Shown: positions 38,860-47,186 of the stretch, in pieces | Layout: every line of letters begins with the position of its first letter | Position numbering within the stretch: position 1 is the first letter of the stretch | DNA from: Pseudohongiella sp. | Lineage (GTDB): Bacteria; Pseudomonadota; Gammaproteobacteria; Pseudomonadales; Pseudohongiellaceae | NCBI GenBank assembly: GCA_013204155.1 | Contig: JABMOK010000023.1 | Coordinates: 1-64,000, forward strand | Direction: 5' to 3' | Length of the DNA: 64,000 bases | Program-made: the position numbers and the translations under genes | Notes under the pieces: model-generated | What the model was told of the DNA's origin: nothing | The model's database searches: none | What the model saw: the letters and a program-made list of their open reading frames with translations, nothing else

Positions 38860-40358
38860 TTTTAGTAGTGCTTATCAGTGTGTTGTTTCTCGGTGGCGTA
38901 CTGGCCTGGTTGTCTGAGGGTTTCGACGCGAAATTTCCAAGAGTCATAGCCCTGGCGGCCGTGGTAATCGACCTGCTTATTATGCTCAGCTTACTCGCGG
39001 TTCCAGAATCGGCAGAATCTGCATGGATTGTTTCGCTGAATGCCCAGTGGATGCCAAATTTCGGCATTTCTTTTCATCTTGCCGCCGATGGTTTGAGCGT
39101 TCTGTTGTTATTGCTCACCGGGTTTTTGGGCGTAATTGCGATTGGCTCGGCATGGAACGAAATAACCGAGCGAGTCGGTTTTTTCTATTTTAGTCTGCTA
39201 TGGACACTGGCAGGGGTGGTAGGGGTATTTACCGCGCTGGATTTATTTCTGTTCTTCTTTTTCTGGGAAGTGATGTTGATCCCGATGTATTTCATCATCG
39301 CGGTCTGGGGTCATGAGAATAAAAACTACGCGGCCATGAAATTTTTCATTTTTACCCAGGTTACCGGTATGTTAATGCTGGTTTCTATTCTGCTGCTGGC
39401 CTATTTTCACTATGTTCAATTTGGCTGGTTCAGCTTTGATTATCTGGATCTGTTAAAGGTAAACATGAGCAGCCGCATCGAGATGTGGGTGATGCTGGGA
39501 TTCTTTATCGCCTTTACCACCAAATTACCCAGCTTTCCTTTTCATTCCTGGTTGCCGGATGCCCACAGTCAGGCACCGACAGCCGGTAGTGTGATTCTTG
39601 CCGGGGTATTGCTAAAAACCGGCGCCTATGGACTCATTCGCTTTGCTATTCCCTTGTTTCCGCACGCCTCTATGCAGTTTGCGCCGATTGCCATGACCCT
39701 GGCGGTGATTAGCATTCTGTACTGTGCAAAAGTTGCCTTCGCCCAGACTGACATAAAGCGCCTGATCGCCTATACCAGTGTGAGTCATATGGGCTTCGTC
39801 CTGTTGGGGATTTACGCCTGGAATGCACAGGCACTGCAAGGCGCGGTGATGACTATGCTGGCTCACGGTTTGAGTGCAGCGGCGTTGTTCATGTTAGCGG
39901 GGGGTTTACAGCATCGAATTCACACCCGGAATATGCAAGACATGGGGGGGTTCTGGGCAAAGGTACCGCGCATGTCCTTTGTCGCCCTGTTCTTTTCTAT
40001 AGCGGCTTTGGGTATGCCGGGTTTGGGCAATTTCGTTGGCGAATTCCTGGCCTTGTTAGGTGCGTTTAAAGCGAACATAACATTGACGGTACTGGCGGCA
40101 TTCGGTTTGATTTTCGCTTCGGTTTATTCGCTTTGGGTAATCCAGAAAGTATTTCATGGTGAATACAAAAATACCGATTTTGATGATGCTCAGCTCAGCG
40201 ATTTGAGTCGCCGTGAAATGTTTTATTTTGCGGCCATGATGCTGGGCCTGATCTGGATGGGAATGTATCCGCAGAGTTTTCTCGATTTGTCTGAAGCTAC
40301 ATTGAGCAATTTATTAAGTGTTACCCAGGGAGTTGTTTCCTCGGTGGTTCAGCAATAG
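38856..40358 (+). CDS. nuoM: NADH-quinone oxidoreductase subunit M
   Basis: A 500-residue antiporter-like membrane subunit with about 14 helices. The proton-path Glu is in FFFWEVMLIPMYF and the Lys in TKLPSFPFHSWLPDAHSQAP; LLKTGAYGLIRF and FVGEFLALLG are other family blocks. It starts with GTG 38856 inside the nuoL stop. Confidence 0.96.
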   Translation: MILVVLISVLFLGGVLAWLSEGFDAKFPRVIALAAVVIDLLIMLSLLAVPESAESAWIVSLNAQWMPNFGISFHLAADGLSVLLLLLTGFLGVIAIGSAWNEITERVGFFYFSLLWTLAGVVGVFTALDLFLFFFFWEVMLIPMYFIIAVWGHENKNYAAMKFFIFTQVTGMLMLVSILLLAYFHYVQFGWFSFDYLDLLKVNMSSRIEMWVMLGFFIAFTTKLPSFPFHSWLPDAHSQAPTAGSVILAGVLLKTGAYGLIRFAIPLFPHASMQFAPIAMTLAVISILYCAKVAFAQTDIKRLIAYTSVSHMGFVLLGIYAWNAQALQGAVMTMLAHGLSAAALFMLAGGLQHRIHTRNMQDMGGFWAKVPRMSFVALFFSIAALGMPGLGNFVGEFLALLGAFKANITLTVLAAFGLIFASVYSLWVIQKVFHGEYKNTDFDDAQLSDLSRREMFYFAAMMLGLIWMGMYPQSFLDLSEATLSNLLSVTQGVVSSVVQQ

Positions 40359-40360
40359 TT

Positions 40361-41830
40361 ATGATTATGACACTAGATGACCTAAACCCCTTAATGCCGC
40401 TGTTGATTGTTACGGCCACCGCTATCATTGCGATGTTGATGATTGGTATCCGGCGCAGTTATCTGCTTACCGGTGCTATCGCAATTACCGGCTTATTAAT
40501 TGCGGCGATTGTCGCCGCAACGATGATGTCCTACACCAATCAACAACTTACACCGCTACTAATAATCGATCAGTACAGTCTGTTCTTTACGCTGCTGATT
40601 TGTGCCGCGGCGATGTTTATTGCCATATTGAGCTTTCCTTATTTCTTTAATCTCGATGATCACAAGGAAGAGTATTATTTACTCCTCGTAGTGGCGACCA
40701 TCGGTGCGATTGTGATGGTCAGCAGTAACCATTTTGTCAGCGCACTATTGGGTTTGGAAACCTTGAGTATGTCACTGTATGGCATGGTGGCGTATCCCCT
40801 GCATAGTAAGAATGCCGCTAAATATCCTCTGGAAGCGGCAGTAAAATATCTGGTTCTGTCAGGTGTCGCTTCTGCGTTTATCGTATTCGGCATGGCGCTG
40901 GTATATGCGCAGACAGGCAGCTTGTCTTTTAGTAGTCTGCTGGATGTCTCCGGCTCAGCGAATGGTCTTTCCGATAGTTATTCAATAATTGCGTTATTGC
41001 TGATCACCGCAGGAATGGCCTTTAAGTTGTCTTTGGCGCCTTTCCATCTCTGGACTCCCGATGTCTATGAAGGTTCACCATTACCCGCTACTGGCTATTT
41101 GGCAACGATCGGCAAGGCGGCGATGTTTGTGCTCATGTTGCGCTTTATCATTACCAGTGAAGCGCTGAGTTTTCCTTCCATCGTGATGGTATTTTCTTTG
41201 CTTGCCGCGGCGTCGATATTAGCTGGAAATCTATTGGCACTGTCACAGGATAATTTGAAGCGGATTCTCGCTTATTCATCCATTGCGCACATGGGTTATT
41301 TGCTGCTTGCCGTTATTGCCAGTTATTCCACCGAGGGTTCGATAAGTATTGAGGCTGTCACCTTCTATCTGCTGGCCTATGTGATCATGTCGCTGGGTGC
41401 TTTTGCTGTGGCATCGGTGATTTCATCCAGTGAAAAAGAATTTGATGCGGTCTCGGATTATCGCGGCCTGTTCTGGCGTAATCCCTGGTTGGCGGCAAGT
41501 TTTATGACGATGTTGCTGTCTCTGGCGGGCATTCCTCTCACCATAGGCTTTATTGGCAAATTCTATCTGTTTCTGGCCGGTGTCGAAGCCGGGCTTTGGG
41601 CGTTGCTGGCGGTGCTGGTGATCGGCAGTGGTATCGGTTTGTATTACTATCTGCGCATTGTGTACCAGATGTTGATGCCGGAAGACGAATCTCTACGGTA
41701 TCGAATCGCAGGTATTGAAAGCCTCAGTTCCTATGGCGTCATCGCCGTCCTGGTATTCTTGCTGTTGCTGTTGGGTATCTATCCCGCGCCGGTGATGTCG
41801 ATCGTTGCCAGTGTCTCGGCTTATCTCTAA
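40361..41830 (+). CDS. nuoN: NADH-quinone oxidoreductase subunit N
   Basis: A 489-residue antiporter-like membrane subunit, last gene of the nuo operon. LGLETLSMSLYGMVAY supplies the conserved Glu and GMAFKLSLAPFHLWTPDVYEG the conserved Lys. It begins 2 bp after nuoM. With the other twelve genes the operon is complete (A, B, CD, E-N), so a full proton-pumping complex I is encoded. Confidence 0.96.
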   Translation: MIMTLDDLNPLMPLLIVTATAIIAMLMIGIRRSYLLTGAIAITGLLIAAIVAATMMSYTNQQLTPLLIIDQYSLFFTLLICAAAMFIAILSFPYFFNLDDHKEEYYLLLVVATIGAIVMVSSNHFVSALLGLETLSMSLYGMVAYPLHSKNAAKYPLEAAVKYLVLSGVASAFIVFGMALVYAQTGSLSFSSLLDVSGSANGLSDSYSIIALLLITAGMAFKLSLAPFHLWTPDVYEGSPLPATGYLATIGKAAMFVLMLRFIITSEALSFPSIVMVFSLLAAASILAGNLLALSQDNLKRILAYSSIAHMGYLLLAVIASYSTEGSISIEAVTFYLLAYVIMSLGAFAVASVISSSEKEFDAVSDYRGLFWRNPWLAASFMTMLLSLAGIPLTIGFIGKFYLFLAGVEAGLWALLAVLVIGSGIGLYYYLRIVYQMLMPEDESLRYRIAGIESLSSYGVIAVLVFLLLLLGIYPAPVMSIVASVSAYL

Positions 41831-41841
41831 AACCCAGGTCA

Positions 41842-41864
41842 ATTCCAGCAGCTAAAGCTGGAAT
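41842..41864 (+). terminator. Hairpin after nuoN
   Basis: ATTCCAGC (41842-41849) pairs perfectly with GCTGGAAT (41857-41864) around AGCTAAA, 11 bp past the nuoN stop. There is no T-run directly after it; one of seven T lies at 41883-41889, followed by ATGCCT/AGGCAT arms (41890-41922). Likely the operon 3' end, though of atypical form. Confidence 0.45.
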
Positions 41865-42097
41865 CACTGTGGTCCCGTTTACTTTTTTTATGCCTGTAGC
41901 AGATATTCTTGCATAAAGGCATAGTGGTGTTCAGTGACAGTGCGGATATAATTGGTCGCACTCTTTGTGACAGGTTAATTCCCCGCAAGTTAATGCAACG
42001 ACGGCAGGTTAGAATCTCTGGCTAATTGGCTTGCTGCTTGCGGAGAAGTTCTTGCTGCGCTGTTTCCTCGGTAAAATTTGCTTATCATGCCTTGCCT

Positions 42098-42754
42098 ATG
42101 AAATTAGAACTCAGTTATTTTTTTAAACAGAAACTGCCGGTAATTGCACTGCTGGTGGCGGTGATTGGGATTTTATTATTGCTGAATTTTATTGCGCGGG
42201 ATGATGTGCAGGCGAGCAGGAAAAACTACGATCGACAGAGTCTTTATCAATTCTTCGAAGCGGGAAGCTTCGATAATGATTTGCTCCTGGATACTTTTTT
42301 GTTACCGGCAAATCAACAGCACGAGAAATTGATAAATATGCAGCTGTTGAACTTAAGGCGTGATCGACTTGCCTATTTAGCGAAGAAGAATGGTGAGGTT
42401 GTCGCCGTTGCCGTGCCGGCGACGGCTGATGACGGTTTTAACGGAACTATTGATCTGTTAGTGGCCGTTGATATGTATGGACGTATTTCGGCGGCACGGG
42501 TAATAAAGGATCTGGATTCCGATGAATTGTACGGAGTCGTAGAGCTTGTCGAATCTCAGTGGATGAAAGCGTTCGAGGGAAGCAGTATGCGGGATATTCT
42601 TCGCATTAGTTGGCAGAAAATTTCAGCCGACAATGAATATGACAAGTTTGTCGGTGCCTCAATTACCCCAAAAACAGTATCCGATCGTATCTATGATGCG
42701 CTGGTCTTTTTTAATTCCAATCGCATTGCCTTGATGGCGGGAGACGAAGGATGA
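42098..42754 (+). CDS. Orphan RnfG-like FMN-binding membrane protein
   Basis: A 218-residue protein with the RnfG/RsxG layout. An N-terminal membrane helix (about residues 17-35) is followed by a periplasmic FMN-binding domain (GTIDLLVAVDMYGRISAARVI) and the flavinylation region DKFVGASITPKTVSDRIYDAL. The modified residue would be Ser188, where RnfG and NqrC usually have Thr. In Rnf/Rsx operons this gene sits among rnfABCDE; none of those are here. I chose ATG 42098, which gives the family N-terminus; an upstream TTG-type start is less likely. Its stop overlaps the ATG of a methyltransferase remnant. It may be a substrate for ApbE encoded at 23.1 kb. Confidence 0.75.
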   Translation: MKLELSYFFKQKLPVIALLVAVIGILLLLNFIARDDVQASRKNYDRQSLYQFFEAGSFDNDLLLDTFLLPANQQHEKLINMQLLNLRRDRLAYLAKKNGEVVAVAVPATADDGFNGTIDLLVAVDMYGRISAARVIKDLDSDELYGVVELVESQWMKAFEGSSMRDILRISWQKISADNEYDKFVGASITPKTVSDRIYDALVFFNSNRIALMAGDEG

Positions 42755-42965
42755 AGACGAATTTTAATGAGCAATTTTCCGCGCATGCTCTCACTTATGC
42801 CAACGCCAGGCCTGGGGCACGGATCCGCAACAGGCAGTCGAAGTGCAATGGCCGATGGTTTTAAAGCTTGGCCGAAAGGAGTGGCTGGTTGAGTCGCTTG
42901 GCTTGAAGATAATGCTTCTATCGAATAGCACCGATAAAGCCTGCGGCTTATTGAATTTCGATTAG
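42751..42965 (+). pseudogene. SAM-dependent methyltransferase remnant (ends only)
   Basis: From ATG 42751 the frame reads FNEQFSAHALTYANARPG, which resembles the N-terminus of UbiE-like class I methyltransferases (FxxxAxxYAxxRP). At about 42810 the reading must shift frame to continue as AWGTDPQQAVEVQWPMVLKLGRK, which resembles the C-terminus of the same family (WGDPxxxxxVxWPLxLRxGR). The roughly 200-residue middle with the SAM site is gone. The C-terminal frame then runs into the first tandem repeat and stops at 42965. I read this as a gene destroyed by an internal deletion. Confidence 0.6.
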
Positions 42966-43158
42966 TGGTACAACATCTTGAAGAGAGTTCTGGTTCTGTC
43001 TCTGTTCTATCGAATAGCTTCAGCTAAAGCCTGCGTGTTATTGAATTTCGATTAGTGGTACAACATCTCGAAGAGTGTTTGTTCTATCGAATAGCACCGA
43101 TAAAGCCTGCGGTTTATTGAATTTCGATTAGTGATACAACATCTTGAAGAGAGTTCTC
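42916..43158 (+). repeat. Three tandem stem-loop repeats (77-89 bp)
   Basis: Copies begin at 42916, 43005 and 43082 with TTCTATCGAATAGC and end with ACAACATCTTGAAGAGAGTT (one base differs in copy 2, CTCG, and GAGTG follows). Each has an outer stem ATCGAA/TTCGAT and an inner AAGCC-TGC-GGCTT hairpin; the inner stem is intact in copy 1, weakened by G-U in copy 3 and disrupted in copy 2. About 65 bp per unit is nearly identical. There are no variable spacers, so this is not CRISPR. It lies between a dead gene and gpsA. Confidence 0.85.
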
Positions 43159-43224
43159 TTCTTGGTATTCAGGGTCATTCGGACTATCATGAGAGCGGCA
43201 TAGAATAGTATCAATGGAATCTTG

Positions 43225-44256
43225 ATGTCAGCATGTAAGATCTCTGTAATTGGCGGTGGCAGTTTTGGTACCGTAATTGCAAATATAACGGCAGAAAATG
43301 GCCACGACGTCAGTTTCTGGATGCGTAGCGAATCCCAGGCAGCAGATTTAAATCGTGATCACGAAAATGCGCAATACCTTCCCGGCTATAGTTTAAGCGA
43401 GCGACTTGTTGCAACCGCCGATATGGCAGCGGCCGTGGCTGACAGCGAGCTTATTTTCGTCGCTGTCCCCAGTTCTTCGTTTCGGCAAGTAGTCAGGGAT
43501 GTCATGAAACACGCCGCCGCCGATGTAATCCTGATCAGCACCACCAAGGGCATAGAGGCCGGAAGCTTCATGCTGATGAGCCAGATTCTTATGCAGGAAG
43601 CGCCAGAGGCTAAAGTCGGGGTCTTAAGCGGTCCTAATCTGGCAAAAGAGATTGCCAGCAAATCCCTCACCGGTACCGTCATCGCCAGTAATCATGAGGA
43701 AGTCAGGGAGATCGTAAAAAAGGTACTTAAATCTGAGTATTTCCGGGTCTATACCAATGACGATATGTTTGGGGTAGAGCTGGGCGGGTCGCTGAAGAAT
43801 ATCTACGCCATAATTGCCGGTATGGCGGCGGCTTTAGGCATGGGTTACAACACAAATAGTATGTTAGTAACCAGAAGTCTTGCCGAGATGGCCCGCTTTG
43901 CCAAGGAGTTAGGTGCCGACCCGATGACCTTTCTGGGTTTGGCCGGAGTCGGGGATTTAGTAGTGACCTGTTCAACCCCTTTAAGCCGAAATTACCGCAT
44001 CGGATTCTCTCTTGGTCAAGGCAAGTCGATCGAGGAGGCGAAAGCCGAGCTTGGACAGGTTGCGGAGGGGGTGAATACAGTGAAGCTGGTGAAGGAAAAA
44101 GCGGATGAACTGGGTGTTTATATGCCGCTTGCTGCGGGTCTGTACAATATCATCTATGGTAATGAATCCATGCAGAATATAATTTCTTCGCTGATGGGTG
44201 GAGAACAGGCACTCGATGTTGAGTTTGCTGCCAACAAGGACAAGATACTGGATTAG
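43225..44256 (+). CDS. gpsA: Glycerol-3-phosphate dehydrogenase [NAD(P)+]
   Basis: A 343-residue enzyme reducing dihydroxyacetone phosphate to sn-glycerol-3-phosphate for phospholipid synthesis. The NAD-binding VIGGGSFGTVIA starts near residue 8. SGPNLAKEIA, the catalytic Lys191 in GSLKNIYAI, and GVGDLVVTCSTPLSRN are hallmark blocks. ATG 43225 with GGAA about 8 nt upstream is preferred over TTG 43222. It starts a co-directional run gpsA, DUF4389 gene, sixA and DUF4892 gene. Confidence 0.97.
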   Translation: MSACKISVIGGGSFGTVIANITAENGHDVSFWMRSESQAADLNRDHENAQYLPGYSLSERLVATADMAAAVADSELIFVAVPSSSFRQVVRDVMKHAAADVILISTTKGIEAGSFMLMSQILMQEAPEAKVGVLSGPNLAKEIASKSLTGTVIASNHEEVREIVKKVLKSEYFRVYTNDDMFGVELGGSLKNIYAIIAGMAAALGMGYNTNSMLVTRSLAEMARFAKELGADPMTFLGLAGVGDLVVTCSTPLSRNYRIGFSLGQGKSIEEAKAELGQVAEGVNTVKLVKEKADELGVYMPLAAGLYNIIYGNESMQNIISSLMGGEQALDVEFAANKDKILD

Positions 44257-44316
44257 GCCGCCTTGCTATTTGCTGTTAAGCAGGCGCCATTGAATATTAG
44301 GCTGAGAGGAAAGACC

Positions 44317-44850
44317 ATGTCAGAAGAATTGGATACCATCGTAGATAATATTCGGCAGCCATCCGTCTGGATACGCATAGTCTTTATGCTGGGATTTGCC
44401 GTTGTCCTCAATGTCATTATCCTTCCCATCATTATTGTGTTGCTTATTGTACAGGCACTGTTTTCGGTGATTACTGGAGAGAGTAACGAAAACTTACGTT
44501 TTTTTGCTGCGGCGTTGGAGCAGTATGTTTCCCAGATTGTAAAATTCCTGACTTACAATTCGGAAACAAAACCGTTTCCATTCTCTGAATTTCCCCAACT
44601 TGAAGATGATCTGACCGCGTCTCCGGCAGAATCGGGGGGTGATAGTGCTTCCGCAAAAACTCAGGCTAAGGCAAGCCAGAAGCAAGCCACTAAAAAAGAA
44701 TCAACTGAGAAGAAAGCCAGCAGCAAGAAGAGCGCAAGCGAAAAGGCCGCGGCAAAAAAGCCACCCGCAAAAAAGCCACCTGCTAAAAAGGCCGGCGCGA
44801 AGAAATCTGCAGCGGGGAATGATAATAGCGACTCGAGTGTAAAGTCTTAG
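44317..44850 (+). CDS. DUF4389 membrane protein with histone H1-like tail
   Basis: A 177-residue protein. Residues about 1-90 are a DUF4389 domain with a long hydrophobic segment (RIVFMLGFAVVLNVIILPII and on), ending in FLTYNSETKPFPFSEFP, a typical DUF4389 end. Residues about 115-170 form a low-complexity tail of Lys, Ala, Ser and Pro with KKPPAKKPPAKKAGAKK, like eukaryotic H1 or bacterial AlgP tails. A cytoplasmic basic tail on a membrane protein could bind nucleic acid or acidic lipid; that is inference. GAGGAAAG precedes ATG 44317. It is followed after 15 bp by sixA. Confidence 0.82.
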   Translation: MSEELDTIVDNIRQPSVWIRIVFMLGFAVVLNVIILPIIIVLLIVQALFSVITGESNENLRFFAAALEQYVSQIVKFLTYNSETKPFPFSEFPQLEDDLTASPAESGGDSASAKTQAKASQKQATKKESTEKKASSKKSASEKAAAKKPPAKKPPAKKAGAKKSAAGNDNSDSSVKS

Positions 44851-44865
44851 AGAGATACCGCTAGT

Positions 44866-45324
44866 ATGTTGGTTTATTTACTTCGTCACGGCATCGCAGA
44901 GAGTGAAGCGGGGTCTGATAGAGCGCGCGAACTTACTCGGGAAGGGATAATGCAAACCCGAGATGTGGCTGAGAAGTATAAACACCATTCGCCAATTCTG
45001 GATAAGGCGATAGTGAGTCCGTATCCGCGAGCCAGGCAGACGGCTTCTTCGCTGCAGACGGTTTTTCCAGAATTACAATTTGACGTGGATAGTAGAATTG
45101 AGCCGGATGGGGATGTTTATGCGGTCATGGATGTCATCGCGAATTTTGGCGTACAGCAGTTGTTAATAATTAGTCACAATCCATTTCTGTCAAATATGTT
45201 GGCGGTTATGGTGGACGGAACAATGAAAACCAATAGATATATAGGTAATAGTGTGCTGGTGTGCGTCAGCTTGGACCTTATGGCGCCCGGTTGCGGCAAG
45301 ATTTTGTATACACTACAGCCATGA
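44866..45324 (+). CDS. sixA: Phosphohistidine phosphatase SixA
   Basis: A 152-residue histidine-phosphatase-superfamily protein. The catalytic RHG is at residues 7-9 (LLRHGIAE), SPYPRARQTA at about 51-60 supplies the second Arg, and ISHNPF near residue 101 the second His. SixA removes phosphate from phosphohistidine on signalling or PTS proteins. Length (about 155) matches E. coli SixA. Its stop overlaps the next ATG. Confidence 0.92.
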   Translation: MLVYLLRHGIAESEAGSDRARELTREGIMQTRDVAEKYKHHSPILDKAIVSPYPRARQTASSLQTVFPELQFDVDSRIEPDGDVYAVMDVIANFGVQQLLIISHNPFLSNMLAVMVDGTMKTNRYIGNSVLVCVSLDLMAPGCGKILYTLQP

Positions 45325-46322
45325 AATTTCTAAATTACTCAATCTGTAAACGACTATCCCTGGCAGCATGGCTTACCTTGCTCGCGACTAGCAGCTTCGC
45401 TCAAGTAGAGTTCTCCACAGCCAGCCTGAGCGACCATTCTCTCATCGCCGGATTTCCCGACTCGGAAATTATTAGTAGAGAGCTGGAGCAGGACATAAGC
45501 CACCGACTCGTTCTTGGCAGCTTGCAAAGGTCGAGAGGAGAAGTAGTCCCGGAAAATTTCCAGCGTCTGCGCGGCGATGTAAGCCGGATCACTTATGATG
45601 TTTCACAGGAATTTACTGGCGAGAATGTGAATCAATATTACCGTGAACAAATGCAGTCCAGGGGTTATTCAGAATTATTCAGCTGTAGTGGGCGCGCCTG
45701 CGGGAGTAGTAATTTTTGGGCCAATGACGTGTTCAGTAATCGCTCATTATATGGCCCGGAGCGCAACCAGTTTTATCTGGCGATGAAGACAAATACAGGT
45801 CTGGAAACAGAGTCTTATATAGCGCTGTATATTATTACCAAGGGTAATCGGAAAATTTATGCCTACCTGGAAATCATCGAGCTTGGTGGAACGCGGGATC
45901 CAATTCCCGAGCGTGCGATAGAAGCTTTGCCGGAACCCATAATAGAAATACCCGCTGATACTGTTGAGATTGTCGGATCGACAGGCTTGTTGGATTTATT
46001 GCGCGAGAAGCGAAGTATTATTTTGCCAGCGCTGGAATTCGATTCGGACACGCAGTTGTCGGATGCTGCAGATCTTTCAAGCACGGTGGCGTTGCTGAAC
46101 GCGGATTCTTCGATTCGCGTCTATCTGGTCGCACACTTGCAGGGGACTCAGTCATTGGAGGTGTTGCTGCGGCGCTCCGCGCTGCGGGCAGCGACATTGC
46201 GAGAAAGTTTAATTAGCCTGGGTGTCGATGGGGGAAAAATCATTGCCCAGGGAATAGGACCGCTGGCACCGGCTTGTGAGACAGATTACTGTGCCGAGCG
46301 TATAGAGTTGGTTTTGCAATAG
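45321..46322 (+). CDS. DUF4892 protein with OmpA-like C-terminus
   Basis: A 333-residue exported protein with a signal peptide (residues about 1-28, ending SSFAQ). Residues about 60-200 match the DUF4892 region by its YREQMQSRGYSELFSCSGRACGSSNFWAN block. Residues about 240-333 resemble an OmpA-type peptidoglycan-binding domain: LLRRSALRAATLRESLISLGVDGGKI followed by ERIELVLQ. It probably sits in the periplasm or outer membrane. ATG 45321 overlaps the sixA stop (ATGA); a longer upstream start lies inside sixA and is rejected. Confidence 0.8.
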   Translation: MKFLNYSICKRLSLAAWLTLLATSSFAQVEFSTASLSDHSLIAGFPDSEIISRELEQDISHRLVLGSLQRSRGEVVPENFQRLRGDVSRITYDVSQEFTGENVNQYYREQMQSRGYSELFSCSGRACGSSNFWANDVFSNRSLYGPERNQFYLAMKTNTGLETESYIALYIITKGNRKIYAYLEIIELGGTRDPIPERAIEALPEPIIEIPADTVEIVGSTGLLDLLREKRSIILPALEFDSDTQLSDAADLSSTVALLNADSSIRVYLVAHLQGTQSLEVLLRRSALRAATLRESLISLGVDGGKIIAQGIGPLAPACETDYCAERIELVLQ

Positions 46323-46342
46323 GTTGATGTGCTGGCTGGTTG

Positions 46343-46402
46343 TCAGGTGATAATTAGTCAGGTGATAATTAGTCAGGTGATAATTAGTCAGGTGCTAATT
46401 AT
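46343..46402. repeat. Four 15-bp tandem repeats at the folE 3' end
   Basis: TCAGGTGATAATTAG occurs three times exactly (46343, 46358, 46373) and a fourth time with two changes (46388). The folE stop codon (TAG on the minus strand, 46395-46397) and last two codons lie inside the fourth unit, so the array grew out of the folE end. Confidence 0.93.
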
Positions 46403-46952
46403 TAATCAAGGATAGAAATTCACCCCGGGTGCTTTGACTATTTCGAAACGCGCCTAGCATGCAAGATGTGGTCATGGTTGAGTTTTGCTTTTCTACTCCA
46501 CGCATCATCATGCACATATGCTGAGCCTCGATAATGACTCCGGCGCCGGCGGCACCCGTTTTCTCGATTAGGCAATTGGCAATTTCATTAGTCAGGTTTT
46601 CCTGAATCTGTAATCGTCTGGCAAAAACATCCACAATCCTGGCGATCTTGGATAGACCGATTACCATTCCATTGGGAATATAGGCTACATGGCACTTGCC
46701 GATGAAGGGCAGCAGATGGTGTTCGCACATCGAATACAGTTCAATATTTTTGACGATGACCATTTCGTCAGTATCAGAAGGGAATAAGGCATTATTGATG
46801 ACTTCATCGATGTTCATCGAGTAGCCTTGCATCAGGAATTCCATGGCCTTAGCGGCTCTTTTTGGTGTATCGGTCAATCCGGCGCGAGTAGGATCCTCTC
46901 CAATTTTCTTGAGGATATCCAGATATGACTGTTCCATAGTATTTGCTGTCAT
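46395..46952 (-). CDS. folE: GTP cyclohydrolase I
   Basis: A 185-residue enzyme converting GTP to dihydroneopterin triphosphate, first step of folate synthesis. Zinc ligands Cys76 and His79 in MCEHHLLPF and Cys147 in QHMCMMMRG are present, as are [20 protein letters not shown] and GAFR near the end. The length is shorter than E. coli FolE (222), as usual for Pseudomonas-type copies. ATG 46952 with AAAGAA upstream is used; Met6 is an alternative. It is divergent from prmB. Confidence 0.96.
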   Translation of the reverse strand: MTANTMEQSYLDILKKIGEDPTRAGLTDTPKRAAKAMEFLMQGYSMNIDEVINNALFPSDTDEMVIVKNIELYSMCEHHLLPFIGKCHVAYIPNGMVIGLSKIARIVDVFARRLQIQENLTNEIANCLIEKTGAAGAGVIIEAQHMCMMMRGVEKQNSTMTTSCMLGAFRNSQSTRGEFLSLINN

Positions 46953-47186
46953 AAAAAATTCTTTAATATTTAATAATTGAGGGCAAGCCTACGATAACCC
47001 CTATAGTTGGTAAAGCGCTTTTGAGCATATTTCAAGAATAGTCAGAGTGATAAGCCTTGGTTTTTCCAGGGTCATTTTGTAAAACTTCATCGGGGTACGC
47101 TGAGGCAGGACAACAGGCGAATATCGGGAGATAGGTGCATAGCCGGGTGATTGGGTCTTATTGGATGTTTAATAGAGTACCGCCGT

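Noticed and set aside
42916-43158. CRISPR array
   Set aside because: Only three units, directly adjacent or nearly so, without unique spacers and without cas genes.
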